A stretch of DNA of 64,000 nt from Cellulosimicrobium sp. Marseille-Q4280 (GCF_943181405.1 NZ_CALPBY010000001.1:1-64000), one strand, 5' to 3'. Counted from the stretch's first letter, positions 1 to 9,606 are shown. Notes: generated by a model not told the origin, from the letters alone. Numbers and translations: made by a program.

Positions 1-1941
1 GACGGCGTCGTCGCGTACGCCGCGCTGCGCGGGGACGGACCCCAGGCCGTGGACTCGTCCGCCGTCGTGCGGTCGCGGCAGCAGGTCGCGCCGGGGGCCG
101 TCGAGGCCGACCTGCCCACGACGGTCGTCGAGCTCACCGCGGGCCCGTCCGACGGCGCCGCGGCGCGCCTCGCGCTCCCCGTGGAGGAGTGGCCCGGGCG
201 CCGGAACGCGTTCCTCGTCGAGCAGGCGGAGGTCGTGAGGGGGTGGGAGGTCGAGCCGGGGCGCCAGACGTCGTCGCGGCGGCTTGAGCTCGTCGGGCGG
301 CTGCCCGAGGGCACCGACCTGCGCGTCGGCGTCTCGCCCTACCTGTTGTACGACGCCCCGCTGCCGCCGGGCGTGCAGACGTCTGCCGACGGCGTGCGCG
401 GCTGGGGGGGCGGAGCCACGATCGTCGGCGCGGGTCGCCGCACCACGCCTGCGGGGGAGCGGGACGTCCTCGAGGTCCGCGAAGGGCTGCGGCGCAAGGC
501 CGACCCCTTCTCCGCGCTCCCGATGGCGCTCACGCCGTCCCCCGGGCCGCAGACCGGGCCGCTCGAGGCGGCCGTCGCCGGCGCTGCGCGTCGTGCGCTC
601 GAGACCTGGCGCGAGACCGGAGCGCTGCCGCTCGACGCGGCGTCGGACGTGCTGCTGCGCCGTCCTCCGCGGCTCGTCGGGCCAGGTGTGCTGCCGCGTC
701 CGGTCGGCGACGACCTCGTCGGCGCCGTCACCGCCGCCGTCGAGCGGCTCGACGGGTCGTACGTCGCGGTGCAGGGCCCACCCGGGACGGGCAAGACGTA
801 CGTCGGTTCGCACGTGATCGCGCGCCTCGTGGAGCGCGGGTGGCGGGTGGGGGTCGTCGCGCAGTCGCACGCCGTCGTCGAGAACATGCTGCGCGCCGTC
901 GTCGAGAAGGCCGGCGTGCCGGCAGGCATCGTCGCGAAGAAGCTCTCGGGCGACGGGCCGTCGCCCACCGCCGTGTGCGCGGAGCTCGACGGCGGCGCGC
1001 TCTCGACGTTCGCGACGGAGCCGGGCCCGCGCGTCGTCGGAGGCACCGCGTGGGACTTCTCGGCCGAGCGGCTCCCCGAGGGCACGCTCGACCTCCTCGT
1101 CGTCGACGAGGCGGGGCAGTTCTCGCTCGCCGCGACGGTCGCCGTCGCCCGCGCCGCGCGGAACCTCCTGCTGCTCGGCGACCCGCAGCAGCTGCCCCAG
1201 GTGAGCCAGGGCACCCACCCGGAGCCCGTCGACCGGTCCGCGCTCGGCTGGCTCGCCGACGGTCACCGCGTCCTCCCCGACGAGCTCGGGTACTTCCTGG
1301 CCCGCACGTGGCGCCTGCACCCGCGGCTCGCGGCGGCGGTCTCGACCCTCTCCTACGAGGACCGGCTGGGCGCTCAGCCTGTCGCCGCGCAGCGCCTGCT
1401 CGACGGTGTGCCGCCCGGGATCGAGCAGGTGCTCGTCGAGCACGCGGGCAACGGTGTCCGGTCCCGCGAGGAGGCGGCCGAGGTCGTCCGGCAGGTCGAG
1501 CGCCTCGTCGGGCGGTCGTGGACCACGTCGGTCGACGGGAGCGAGGTGGTCCGACCGCTCGGTCAGGCGGACGTCCTCGTCGTCGCCGCCTACAACGCGC
1601 AGGTCTGGGCCGTCCGGTCGGCGCTCGCCGCCGCCGGGTATCCGGACGTCCAGGTCGGGACCGTCGACCGCTTCCAGGGCAAGGAGGCGGTGGTCGTCGT
1701 CGTGACCCTCGCCGCGTCGTCCGCACGGGACGCCTCGCGCGGCCTCGGCTTCCTGCTCTCGCGGCACCGGATCAACGTCGCCGTGTCACGGGCGCAGTGG
1801 GCGGCGGTCGTCGTCCGGTCGCCCGCGCTCACGGACTACGCGCCGAGCACGCCCCGAGGGCTCGAGGAGCTGGGAGCGTTCCTCGGGCTGGGCGCCGCCC
1901 CGCCCGTCGTCGTCGACGAGCAGGGCGGTCCGGACCTCTAG
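1..1941 (+). CDS. RecB-like nuclease/SF1 DNA helicase (Dna2/UPF1-type), 5'-truncated
   Basis: The reading frame is open from base 1, so the gene begins upstream; 646 C-terminal residues are visible. All superfamily 1 helicase motifs are present. Walker A (GPPGTGKT) lies at visible residues 259-266, Walker B (DEAGQ) near 369, the GDPQQLPQ motif just after it, then TWRLHP (motif IV region), VDRFQGKE (motif V) and NVAVSRAQ (motif VI). This order is typical of Dna2/UPF1-like helicases and of the fused TM0106-type RecB nuclease-helicases of actinobacteria. The nuclease half would lie upstream of the window, so that assignment is an inference. The role is ATP-driven nucleic-acid unwinding, probably in DNA repair. 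The stop TAG overlaps the stop of the convergent gene by four bases (CTAG). Confidence 0.85.
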   Translation, partial: DGVVAYAALRGDGPQAVDSSAVVRSRQQVAPGAVEADLPTTVVELTAGPSDGAAARLALPVEEWPGRRNAFLVEQAEVVRGWEVEPGRQTSSRRLELVGRLPEGTDLRVGVSPYLLYDAPLPPGVQTSADGVRGWGGGATIVGAGRRTTPAGERDVLEVREGLRRKADPFSALPMALTPSPGPQTGPLEAAVAGAARRALETWRETGALPLDAASDVLLRRPPRLVGPGVLPRPVGDDLVGAVTAAVERLDGSYVAVQGPPGTGKTYVGSHVIARLVERGWRVGVVAQSHAVVENMLRAVVEKAGVPAGIVAKKLSGDGPSPTAVCAELDGGALSTFATEPGPRVVGGTAWDFSAERLPEGTLDLLVVDEAGQFSLAATVAVARAARNLLLLGDPQQLPQVSQGTHPEPVDRSALGWLADGHRVLPDELGYFLARTWRLHPRLAAAVSTLSYEDRLGAQPVAAQRLLDGVPPGIEQVLVEHAGNGVRSREEAAEVVRQVERLVGRSWTTSVDGSEVVRPLGQADVLVVAAYNAQVWAVRSALAAAGYPDVQVGTVDRFQGKEAVVVVVTLAASSARDASRGLGFLLSRHRINVAVSRAQWAAVVVRSPALTDYAPSTPRGLEELGAFLGLGAAPPVVVDEQGGPDL

Positions 1942-2714
1942 AACTCGCCGAACCCGCCGCCGAAGTCGTCGAACCCGCCGCCGAAGTCCCCGAAGCCGCC
2001 GTCACCGCCCGGGTCGGCACCGGCACCAGGGTCGGCGCCGGACGCCTCGACGGCGCCCGCGTCGCCGGCACCGGCGTCGCCACCGTCGCCCGCGCCCGGG
2101 TCCTCGCCACCCGACGCCGCAGCGGCGTCCTCCGCGACCGGCTGCGAGGGGTCGCCGAACGCGGGTCCGAACATCGCGTTCGCGACGGCCGAGCCGATGA
2201 CGACGCCCGCGACGGTCCCGAGCAGGCTCGAGCCGACCATCGAGCCGAACCCCGGCGCTCCGCCGGTCCGGCCGGCGAACGAGCGCTCCAGGGTGCCCGG
2301 CTGACGCATCTCGGCGCGCGTCGCCATGCGTGCGAGGTCCTGGGGCGTGTCGGTGAGGGCGCGCTCCGCGGGCGGCACGGCCGCGCCGAGCTCGGCGAGG
2401 ACCTGGCTCCGCTGCTGGGGCGTGAGCCGTGCGAACGCCTCCGCGTGCGCCTGCTCGACGGCGTCCGGCGGCGCCGTGCGGAGCATGTACCGGTACCGGT
2501 CGATCGCGACCTGGTCCGGCGTGCGCGGCGCACCCGGCACACCCGGCGCAGCCGGCGCGGCGTCGTCGGGCGTGCCGTAGGCGGGACCGCCCGGGGGGTA
2601 CTGCGTGGGGTATCGGTCCGGCTGCTGCGAGGGCGAGCCGTAGCCGCCCTGGGCGGAGGGGCCGCCCTGCGCGTCGCGCGGCTCGCGGCCGAGAAGTCGG
2701 TCGAGGAATCCCAT
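1938..2714 (-). CDS. Hypothetical Gly/Pro-rich protein with QAHAEAF-type domain
   Basis: 258 residues from an ATG that begins MGFLDRLLGR; an upstream in-frame start would add only basic low-complexity residues. After a Gly/Pro/Gln/Tyr linker (about 12-45) comes a helical block with RYRYMLRTAPPD and QAHAEAFARL, which recurs in uncharacterised actinobacterial proteins. A hydrophobic Gly/Val/Ala stretch (about residues 150-185) could be a membrane-associated hairpin. The C-terminus is Gly/Asp-rich and ends in FGGGF-type repeats. I do not recognise a function. It is convergent with the helicase gene and overlaps its stop codon, and it stands alone upstream of the cold-shock gene on the same strand. 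Confidence 0.75.
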   Translation of the reverse strand: MGFLDRLLGREPRDAQGGPSAQGGYGSPSQQPDRYPTQYPPGGPAYGTPDDAAPAAPGVPGAPRTPDQVAIDRYRYMLRTAPPDAVEQAHAEAFARLTPQQRSQVLAELGAAVPPAERALTDTPQDLARMATRAEMRQPGTLERSFAGRTGGAPGFGSMVGSSLLGTVAGVVIGSAVANAMFGPAFGDPSQPVAEDAAAASGGEDPGAGDGGDAGAGDAGAVEASGADPGAGADPGGDGGFGDFGGGFDDFGGGFGEF

Positions 2715-2880
2715 GTTCGTCCTCCGGGGTCGTCGTCGGCGGGCGTCCACCCACCACTCGGGGAACGAGCACGGGGCGCGACCGGTTCCTCGACCCTGCC
2801 GAGCCCAGGGTTGCCGGTCACCAGGGCCGGTCCGTGCCGCACGACCCGGGTTTCGGCGCGACCGGCCTGGCCCGGGCGCA

Positions 2881-2916
2881 CGAGTGCCCCCCGACCCGGA
2901 GGTCGAGGGGCACTCG
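2881..2916 (-). terminator. Hairpin terminator downstream of the cold-shock gene
   Basis: The arms CGAGTGCCCC and GGGGCACTCG are perfect complements, with an inner CGACC/GGTCG pair and a CGGA loop, giving about a 15-bp stem. It starts 36 bp past the cspA stop. No T-run follows, which is common for actinobacterial terminators. Confidence 0.75.
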
Positions 2917-2952
2917 TCAGATCAGTTCACGCAGCCTGACGGCCGCGGGAGA

Positions 2953-3156
2953 TCAGATCGCGCGGATGTTCTCCGCCTGCGGGCCCTTCGGGCCCTGCGT
3001 GACGTCGAACTCGACACGCTGGTTCTCCTCCAGCGTGCGGAAGCCCTGCGACTGGATCGCGGAGTAGTGCGCGAACACGTCGGCCGAGCCGTCCTCGGGG
3101 GCGATGAAGCCGTAGCCCTTCTCGCTGTTGAACCACTTCACGGTTCCGGTAGCCAT
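2953..3156 (-). CDS. cspA: Cold-shock protein (CspA family)
   Basis: 67 residues, the usual size of a single cold-shock domain. It starts at ATG with [10 protein letters not shown] and has GAAGGAG seven bases upstream; an upstream in-frame start adds ten residues with no support. The nucleic-acid-binding motifs are KGYGFI (RNP1) and VFAHYSAI (RNP2, with Ala and Tyr where Val and Phe are commoner). It ends QAENIRAI, typical of actinobacterial Csp proteins. The family binds single-stranded RNA and DNA and acts as an RNA chaperone or antiterminator. It is transcribed alone and followed by a strong hairpin. The long non-coding stretch upstream could hold a long, regulated 5' leader. Confidence 0.95.
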   Translation of the reverse strand: MATGTVKWFNSEKGYGFIAPEDGSADVFAHYSAIQSQGFRTLEENQRVEFDVTQGPKGPQAENIRAI

Positions 3157-4027
3157 GGTTACTCCTTCAAGAGTGTCAACCTTCACCCCCCACGGTCGCG
3201 GGGGCGTACATCACAGGTGTTCGTCGTCAACTCTTGGGGTAACAAGGTCCGCCGGGGCTCCACCCGAGGGTGTCACCTCAGCGCGAGGACAAGCGAGGCA
3301 CTGCAATCTCGCGCACAACCGTACAGCCTTCGTCCGATCCTGGCTATGGATCTGGAGACTTCTCGTGAGAGAGTCCCCGGGCCGCGCGTCGGCTCGTCTC
3401 CGAGGCGTCGACCGGAGCTCGACGACCGGTACGACACGCCTCCGTTCGACCTCGCCCCGGGGCCTCACCAGCGGCTTCGCCCGCTCCCGCAGCACCGGAT
3501 CGAGCGGAGACCGGGCCCGTCCCGAGCGCACCGCGTGGTCGTCGCCGAGGCGAGCGCCGCCGTCGGGAGCGAGCGTGCGCGGCCGCGTGCGCCCCCGGTC
3601 CCGGAGACCGCGACGGTGCGCGGACCGGCCAGCGGGAGTGCCGCCGCGTCGGTGCCGCGCCGATCGCTCCGCCGCACGGGCGGGCTCCGGTCGCTGCCCG
3701 ACGATGGCTGGTACCGCCGTACCAGCACCGGTCCGAACAGAGACCTGCGCGTTACGAGTCGGTAACAACTGGTAGCCGTCCGTGAAACCCGACGCGCCTA
3801 GGTTCGCCGCACCCAGGTACGCGGAGAGCGCCCCCTCCCGCGGATTTGCCGGGCCGGAGGTCCCTGCCGCAGCGCGGGGACCTCCGGGTGGCGGTCCGCA
3901 GGCGGGTTTCGACTGTCGGTGACCTGTGTCACTATTCAGCACGCTATTCAGTGTTGAACTCAGCGATCGACCGTGGAGGCGTGCGGCTCACGCCACCTCC
4001 GCGGGGATCTGGACCACGGAGGTTGGC
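3157..4027. other. Non-coding gap between cspA and livK
   Basis: This 871-bp stretch holds no convincing gene; open frames here have Arg/Pro-rich shadow composition. It must carry the divergent promoters of cspA and livK. On the livK side I see GTGAC-N4-GTCAC (3919-3932) and CTATTCAG twice, 12 bp apart (3932-3939 and 3944-3951), in a locally AT-richer patch. A GTTAC-N6-GTAAC repeat lies at 3751-3766. I could not fix a confident promoter. Confidence 0.6.
3919..3951. promoter_or_regulatory. Candidate operator and repeat upstream of livK
   Basis: An inverted repeat GTGAC-CTGT-GTCAC (3919-3932) runs straight into two direct copies of CTATTCAG spaced 12 bp start to start. It lies about 75-110 bp upstream of the livK start, where a regulator of the Liv operon could bind. 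The arms equal those of the MarR boxes at 31704-31762, but the spacer is four bases rather than two, so the same regulator is unlikely. Confidence 0.35.
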
Positions 4028-5278
4028 ATGCATCGCACAGCACGACGGGCGAGCGGGGGTGCTGCCCTGCTCCTCGCGGCCACCCTCGTCCTGACCGCCT
4101 GCGGACCCCAGTCCCAGGGCGGCGACGACGAGACGACCGAGACCTCGACGGAGACCAGCGACGCGGACTCCGGGGAGCTCGGCATCGTCCCCTCCGTGCA
4201 GATCGACATCGAGGGCGCGGAGGTCGAGGCCGAGGCGGGTGGAGACGCCGTCGACCCGGCCGGCGACGGCAGCGCGGAGTGCGCGGAGGGCACCGCGATC
4301 GCGATGGCCGGGGCCCTCACGGGACCGAACGCCGCGCTCGGTCTCAACATCCAGTACGGCGCCCAGGTCGCCGTCGACGCGTTCAACGAGGCGAACCCGG
4401 GCTGCCAGGTGGAGCTCAAGCCGTTCGACACCGAGGGCGACCCGCAGAAGGCGACGCAGGTCGCACCGCAGATCGTCGGCGACGAGAGCGTCATCGGGCT
4501 CCTCGGCCCGGCCTTCTCGGGTGAGACGGCCGCGACGGGCGACGTGTTCAACCAGGCCGGCCTGCTGTCCCTCACGGCGTCGGCCACGAACCCCGACCTC
4601 ACGGCCAACGGCTGGACCAACTTCTTCCGCGGCCTCGCGAACGACGCCGTGCAGGGTCCGTCGGTCGCGAAGTACCTGGTGAACACCCAGGAGTTCGCGA
4701 GCGTCTGCGTCGTGGCGGACAACTCCGACTACGGCATCGGCCTCGCCGAGCAGATCACGACCGGTCTCGGCGACGCGGCGAACCCGGACTGCGCCGCCGA
4801 GGTGAAGACCGGTGACAAGGACTTCTCCGCAGCGGTCCAGATCATCGCGGGCGCCGACGCGGACGCGGTGTTCTACGCGGGCTACTACGCGGAGGCGGCA
4901 CCGTTCGTGCAGGGCCTGCGCGACGGCGGGGTGGACCTCCCGTTCGTCTCGGCGGACGGCACGAACGACCCGCAGTTCGTCGAGCAGGCGGGCGCCGCGT
5001 CCGAGGGCGCGATCCTCTCGTGCCCGTGCGGTCCCGCGCCCGACGACTTCGCGGCGACGTACGAGGAGTCGGCCGGCCAGGCGCCGGGCGTCTACTCGGT
5101 CGAGGGCTACGACCTCGCCACGATCATGCTGACCGGCATCGCGTCGGGCGTCACCGACCGCGCCGCGATGATCGACTACGTCGCGAACTACTCCGGTGAG
5201 GGCCTCGCCCGCAACTACGAGTGGGACGACATGGGCGAGCTCGCCTCCGCCCTCATCTGGATCTACGAGGTCCAGTAG
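4028..5278 (+). CDS. livK: Branched-chain amino acid ABC transporter, substrate-binding lipoprotein
   Basis: 416 residues starting at ATG (MHRTARR), with GGAGG five bases upstream; an upstream in-frame start would precede this ribosome site. A lipoprotein signal ends LTAC with the lipid-accepting Cys at residue 25. An unusually acidic Thr/Glu/Asp linker follows (about 27-80), and then the Leu/Ile/Val-binding fold, including the opening CAEGTAIAMAGALTGPNA and LLGPAFSGETAATG in the ligand cleft region. It captures branched-chain amino acids or related solutes outside the membrane and delivers them to LivH/LivM. It is the first gene of livKHMGF; the hairpin after it probably raises its level over the membrane subunits. 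The exact substrate cannot be read from sequence. Confidence 0.93.
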   Translation: MHRTARRASGGAALLLAATLVLTACGPQSQGGDDETTETSTETSDADSGELGIVPSVQIDIEGAEVEAEAGGDAVDPAGDGSAECAEGTAIAMAGALTGPNAALGLNIQYGAQVAVDAFNEANPGCQVELKPFDTEGDPQKATQVAPQIVGDESVIGLLGPAFSGETAATGDVFNQAGLLSLTASATNPDLTANGWTNFFRGLANDAVQGPSVAKYLVNTQEFASVCVVADNSDYGIGLAEQITTGLGDAANPDCAAEVKTGDKDFSAAVQIIAGADADAVFYAGYYAEAAPFVQGLRDGGVDLPFVSADGTNDPQFVEQAGAASEGAILSCPCGPAPDDFAATYEESAGQAPGVYSVEGYDLATIMLTGIASGVTDRAAMIDYVANYSGEGLARNYEWDDMGELASALIWIYEVQ

Positions 5279-5283
5279 TCCGA

Positions 5284-5350
5284 CGACGACGGGCGCCTCG
5301 CCCCGCACCCCGCCACCTGCGGGGCCCAGCGGGCGGGGCGCCCCGTCGTG
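5284..5350 (+). terminator. Intercistronic hairpin between livK and livH
   Basis: A perfect hairpin CCCCGC-CACCT-GCGGGG (5308-5324) sits inside a larger imperfect inverted repeat, in which GGGCGCC...CCCCGC on the left pairs with GCGGGGCGCCCC on the right. It occupies the 115-bp gap after livK. Such structures commonly stabilise the binding-protein message or partly stop transcription in ABC operons. Confidence 0.6.
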
Positions 5351-5393
5351 GACCACGACCTCGCACGATCCGAGCCAGAATCCAGGGAGCGTC

Positions 5394-6452
5394 ATGCCCG
5401 CTCTTGCCGACGCGCTGCTCGCCAGCGCGACCGCCGGTCCCCTCGTCCACCAGTCGCTCATCGACTTCGACCTCGCTGCCCTCGGCCGCAACTTCTGGGG
5501 CCTCACCATCGAGGGCCTCACGTACGGCGCGATCTACGCGCTCGTCGCCGTCGGCTACACGCTCGTCTACGGCGTGCTGCGGCTCATCAACTTCGCCCAC
5601 TCCGAGGTCTTCATGCTCGGGATGTTCGGGCAGTACGCGACCCTCCTGCTGCTCGGCTTCTACCCGAGCGGCGACGCGTACGACAAGGGCATCGCGCTCA
5701 CCGTGCTCTACCTCGGGATCGCGATGCTCGGCGGCATGCTCGTCGCGGGCGGCACGGCCGTCGGGCTCGAGCGCGTCGCGTACCGACCGCTGCGCAAGCG
5801 CGGCGCACCCTCGCTCGTGTTCCTCATCACGGCGATCGGCATGTCGTTCATCCTCCAGGAGTTCGTGCACTTCGTGCTGCCGAAGCTCACGGGCGGCACG
5901 CTCGGCGGCGTCAACGCGGAGCAGCCCATCCGGCTCGTGCAGCCGGAGGTGCAGTTCACCATCGGCGGCGCTCCCGTCACGAACATCACGCTGGTGATCA
6001 TCCTGTCGGCGCTCGTCCTCGCGCTGGCGACGGACATGTTCATCAACCGGACGAAGTTCGGGCGCGGCATCCGCGCCGTCGCGCAGGACCCGGTCACCGC
6101 GACCCTCATGGGCGTCTCGCGCGAGCGCGTCATCATGCTGACGTTCCTCATCGGCGGCATCCTCGCGGGTGCCGCGGCGCTGCTCTACACGCTGCGCGTG
6201 CCGAACGGGATCATCTACTCCGGCGGGTTCATCCTCGGCATCAAGGCCTTCTGCGCCGCGGTGCTCGGCGGGATCGGCAACCTGCGCGGCGCGCTGCTCG
6301 GCGGTCTGATCCTGGGCGTCATGGAGAACTACGGCCAGGTCGTGTTCGGCACGGAGTGGCGCGACGTCGTCGCCTTCGCCCTGCTGATCATCGTCCTGAT
6401 GTTCCGCCCGACGGGCATCCTCGGGGAGTCGCTGGGGAGGGCCCGCGCATGA
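5394..6452 (+). CDS. livH: Branched-chain amino acid ABC transporter permease LivH
   Basis: 352 residues from ATG (MPALADALL) with a GGGAG ribosome site; an upstream in-frame start would read through the intercistronic hairpin. It has about eight membrane segments. The family landmarks GLTYGAIYALVAVGYTLVYGVLRLINFAHSE... begin near residue 45, and QDPVTATLMGV is the cytoplasmic EAA-like loop that contacts the ATPases. It forms half of the inner-membrane channel with LivM. Its stop overlaps the livM start as ATGA, which indicates translational coupling. Confidence 0.95.
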   Translation: MPALADALLASATAGPLVHQSLIDFDLAALGRNFWGLTIEGLTYGAIYALVAVGYTLVYGVLRLINFAHSEVFMLGMFGQYATLLLLGFYPSGDAYDKGIALTVLYLGIAMLGGMLVAGGTAVGLERVAYRPLRKRGAPSLVFLITAIGMSFILQEFVHFVLPKLTGGTLGGVNAEQPIRLVQPEVQFTIGGAPVTNITLVIILSALVLALATDMFINRTKFGRGIRAVAQDPVTATLMGVSRERVIMLTFLIGGILAGAAALLYTLRVPNGIIYSGGFILGIKAFCAAVLGGIGNLRGALLGGLILGVMENYGQVVFGTEWRDVVAFALLIIVLMFRPTGILGESLGRARA

Positions 6453-7816
6453 GCACGTCGACACCAGCACCGCAGCCCGGCGGCGGCGCGCCGGTCCAGC
6501 TGCCGCCCGCCGGGCGCACGGCGACCAAGGACCGCCCGCACGGCGGCGTCGGGGACAGCTTCCGCCTCTGGTGGGACGCGCTCCCGCGCCCCGCCCAGTG
6601 GGCGGCGGGCGTCCCGTTCCTGATCTTCATCGCGCTCGTGCCGATCCTCAACATCCCCGTGCTGACCACGGTGGGCACGAACTTCGGCGGCGTCATGGCG
6701 CAGTTCGGCATGATCGCGCTCATCGCGATCGGCCTGAACGTCGTCGTCGGTCAGGCGGGCCTGCTCGACCTCGGGTACGTCGGCTTCTACGCGATCGGCG
6801 CGTACACCGTCGCGATCCTCACGAGCCCGGACAGCCCGTGGAACCAGACGGACGAGTGGCTCGCGACCGAGTGGGCCTGGCTCGCCGCGCTCCCGATCGC
6901 CGTCGCGATCACGGCGATCTCCGGACTGATCCTCGGTTCGCCGACCCTGCGCCTGCGCGGTGACTACCTCGCGATCGTCACTCTCGGGTTCGGCGAGATC
7001 GTGCGCCTGCTCGCCGACAACCTCGACGAGCTGACGGGCGGTGGCCAGGGCCTGCGCGGCGTGGCCTACCCCCGGCTCGGCGTCACGGAGGACCTGCCCA
7101 ACGGCGTCTTCTCCGCGGGCAACGCGAGCGGCACGCTCAACTCGGGCGTGTGGTGGTACTGGGTGAGCCTCGTCTTCATCGTCATCTCGCTGCTCTTCGT
7201 CGGGAACCTCGAGCGGTCGCGCGTCGGCCGCGCCTGGGTCGCGATCCGCGAGGACGAGGACGCGGCGGAGATCATGGGCGTCCCCACGTTCCGCTTCAAG
7301 CTGTGGGCGTTCATCATCGGCGCGTCGATCGGCGGCGTCGCGGGTGCGCTCTACGCGGGACAGGTCCAGTTCGTCATCCCGACGAACTTCAACGTCATCA
7401 ACTCCGTGCTCTTCCTGTGCGCCGTCGTGCTCGGCGGCCAGGGCAACAAGCTCGGCGTCATCCTCGGCGCGTTCATCATCGTGTACCTGCCGAACTTCTT
7501 CCTCGGCCGGACCGAGATCTTCGGCATCCCGATCAACGGCAACGAGATCGCGAGCTACCGGTACCTGTTCTTCGGCATCGCGCTCGTGGTGCTGATGATC
7601 TTCCGGCCGCAGGGCCTGATCCCCGTCCGGCAGAAGCTGCTCACCTACGGCCGTGAGCTCTACGTGGCGGCACGCCGGCTGGCCCGTTCCGGGAACGGAG
7701 CCGGCGGCTCGGCACGCCCGGGCGCTCCGGCGTCCGCAGCGGCGTCGGGCACCGGTGGCACGACGAGCGGCACGGTGAGCGGCACGGCGACCACGAGCGG
7801 GGAGGAGACCCGATGA
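6449..7816 (+). CDS. livM: Branched-chain amino acid ABC transporter permease LivM
   Basis: 455 residues, starting in the ATGA overlap with livH. A hydrophilic N-terminus (about 45 residues, Pro/Gly-rich) precedes roughly nine membrane segments. The LivM hallmarks are present: [25 protein letters not shown], then [18 protein letters not shown], and the ATPase-contact loop [14 protein letters not shown]. The protein ends in a low-complexity Gly/Ala/Ser/Thr tail of about 45 residues not needed by the family. It pairs with LivH as the translocation pore. The stop overlaps the livG start by ATGA. Confidence 0.95.
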   Translation: MSTSTPAPQPGGGAPVQLPPAGRTATKDRPHGGVGDSFRLWWDALPRPAQWAAGVPFLIFIALVPILNIPVLTTVGTNFGGVMAQFGMIALIAIGLNVVVGQAGLLDLGYVGFYAIGAYTVAILTSPDSPWNQTDEWLATEWAWLAALPIAVAITAISGLILGSPTLRLRGDYLAIVTLGFGEIVRLLADNLDELTGGGQGLRGVAYPRLGVTEDLPNGVFSAGNASGTLNSGVWWYWVSLVFIVISLLFVGNLERSRVGRAWVAIREDEDAAEIMGVPTFRFKLWAFIIGASIGGVAGALYAGQVQFVIPTNFNVINSVLFLCAVVLGGQGNKLGVILGAFIIVYLPNFFLGRTEIFGIPINGNEIASYRYLFFGIALVVLMIFRPQGLIPVRQKLLTYGRELYVAARRLARSGNGAGGSARPGAPASAAASGTGGTTSGTVSGTATTSGEETR

Positions 7817-8862
7817 GCACCCACGACCCGGGCGGCATCGGGGCCGGTGGCGAGCACGGCGACGAGCACCTCGCCGCCTCCGGCCGCGCCGACTCCACCC
7901 GCCCCGACACGTACATGCCGGGCGCGGTCCTGGACGAGCCGGTCATCGTCGACGTCGAGTCCGTGCGACCCGAGCTGGCGGACCCCGAGCTCGTCGACGC
8001 GATGGTCGCGCCGGACCGCGCCGTCCAGGCGAAGATCGGCGAGCCGCTCCTGCAGATGGAGCACGTCACCGTCCAGTTCGGCGGCCTCGTCGCGCTCGAC
8101 GACGTGACGTTCGACATCCGGCGCGGGGAGATCCTCGGTCTCATCGGCCCGAACGGCGCGGGCAAGACGACGGCGTTCAACGCGATGACGGGCGTGTACC
8201 GGCCCACCAAGGGCCAGGTCGTGTTCGACGGCGCTCCCCTCGGCGCGCTCAAGCGGTACCAGATCACGCAGCGCGGCATCGCCCGGACGTTCCAGAACAT
8301 CCGGCTGTTCAACGAGATGACGGCGCTGGAGAACGTCGTGGTGGGCACGGACGCGCGGCACCGCACGTCGGTGCCGGGCGCGCTGTTCCGCTCACCGCGG
8401 CACCGCCGCGAGGAGCGTGACGCGATCGACCGCGGCATGGCGCTCCTCGAGTTCGTCGGGGTCGGCGGCCGGGCGACGGAGAAGGCGCGCAACCTCTCCT
8501 ACGGCGACCAGCGCCGTCTGGAGATCGCCCGCGCGCTCGCCACGGAGCCGAAGCTGCTGTGCCTCGACGAGCCCGCGGCGGGCTTCAACCCGGCGGAGAA
8601 GGAGGCCCTCATGGACCTCATCCGCCACATCCGCGACGACGGCTATACGGTGCTGCTCATCGAGCACGACATGCGCCTCGTCCGCGGTGTCACGGACCGG
8701 ATCGTCGTGCTCGAGTTCGGCCGGGTCATCGCGGACGGCACTCCCGACGAGGTGACGAGCGACCCGAAGGTCATCGCCGCCTACCTGGGGGTCCCGGACG
8801 AGGAGCTGGTCGGGGACGCCGCCACCACGGACGAAGGAGGCAGCGGCGATGCCACTGCTTGA
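7813..8862 (+). CDS. livG: Branched-chain amino acid ABC transporter ATPase LivG
   Basis: 349 residues. The ABC domain starts only at about residue 79 ([14 protein letters not shown]). Walker A (GPNGAGKT) is at 112-119, followed by the signature [15 protein letters not shown], Walker B CLDEPAAG and the switch His in LIEHDMRLV. LivG proteins are usually about 255-290 residues, so the 78-residue acidic N-terminal extension is unusual. The start is fixed by the ATGA overlap with livM, which supports the extension as real; no closer start with a good ribosome site is obvious. It hydrolyses ATP with LivF to drive uptake. It overlaps livF by 14 bp. Confidence 0.93.
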   Translation: MSTHDPGGIGAGGEHGDEHLAASGRADSTRPDTYMPGAVLDEPVIVDVESVRPELADPELVDAMVAPDRAVQAKIGEPLLQMEHVTVQFGGLVALDDVTFDIRRGEILGLIGPNGAGKTTAFNAMTGVYRPTKGQVVFDGAPLGALKRYQITQRGIARTFQNIRLFNEMTALENVVVGTDARHRTSVPGALFRSPRHRREERDAIDRGMALLEFVGVGGRATEKARNLSYGDQRRLEIARALATEPKLLCLDEPAAGFNPAEKEALMDLIRHIRDDGYTVLLIEHDMRLVRGVTDRIVVLEFGRVIADGTPDEVTSDPKVIAAYLGVPDEELVGDAATTDEGGSGDATA

Positions 8863-9568
8863 GCTGCAGGACGTGACCGTCGCCTACGGGCGCATCGAGG
8901 CGGTCCGGGGGATCTCCATCACGGTCGAGGAGGGCGAGCTCGTCACGCTCATCGGCGCGAACGGCGCCGGGAAGACCACGACGATGCGCGCGATCTCGGG
9001 CATCCGGCCGGTCGCGCGCGGGCGGATCATCTTCGACGGCAAGGACATCACGCGCATGAAGGCGCACCTGCGCGTGCTCGAGGGCATCGTCCAGGCGCCG
9101 GAGGGTCGGGGCATCTTCCCGGGCATGACGGTGATCGAGAACCTCGAGATGGGCGCGTACTCCCGCACCTTCGCCACCAAGGCCGAGCACGACGAGACCC
9201 TCGACCGGGTGTTCGAGCTGTTCCCGCGCCTCGCGGAGCGCAAGGACCAGGTGGGTGGCACGATGTCCGGCGGCGAGCAGCAGATGCTCGCCATCGGGCG
9301 CGCCCTCATGGCGCGCCCGCGGCTGATGCTCCTCGACGAGCCGTCGATGGGCCTCGCCCCGATGGTGATCCAGCAGATCTTCCGGATCATCTCGGAGATC
9401 AACGCCCTGGGCACGACCGTCCTCCTCGTGGAGCAGAACGCCCAGCAGGCGCTCTCGCGGTCCCACCGCGCGTACGTCCTGGAGACGGGTGAGGTCGTCC
9501 GCGCCGGCGGCGGCAAGGAGCTCCTCGCGGACTCGAGCATCAAGGAGGCGTACCTGGGCGTCGCCTGA
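8849..9568 (+). CDS. livF: Branched-chain amino acid ABC transporter ATPase LivF
   Basis: 239 residues, the normal LivF length. Walker A (GANGAGKT) is at 36-43, the signature MSGGEQQMLAIGRAL and Walker B LLDEPSMGLAP follow, and the switch His position carries the LivF-type LVEQNAQQAL (Gln instead of His), as is normal for this subunit. It starts inside the end of livG, preceded by GGAGGCAGC. It is the last gene of the operon and forms the ATPase dimer with LivG. No clear terminator follows; only 38 bp separate it from the next start. Confidence 0.95.
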   Translation: MPLLELQDVTVAYGRIEAVRGISITVEEGELVTLIGANGAGKTTTMRAISGIRPVARGRIIFDGKDITRMKAHLRVLEGIVQAPEGRGIFPGMTVIENLEMGAYSRTFATKAEHDETLDRVFELFPRLAERKDQVGGTMSGGEQQMLAIGRALMARPRLMLLDEPSMGLAPMVIQQIFRIISEINALGTTVLLVEQNAQQALSRSHRAYVLETGEVVRAGGGKELLADSSIKEAYLGVA

Positions 9569-9606
9569 CGTCCGCGAGCGACGGCGAGCGCGCCTACCAT
9601 CGTCTC

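Noticed and set aside
3126-3186. TTGACA near the cspA ribosome site as its promoter
   Set aside because: It is too close to the start codon (about 20 bp) to allow a -10 box and leader.
3211-3942. A 243-residue minus-strand frame in the cspA-livK gap
   Set aside because: The composition is Arg/Pro/Ala-rich with no motif or ribosome site, and it covers the likely livK promoter.
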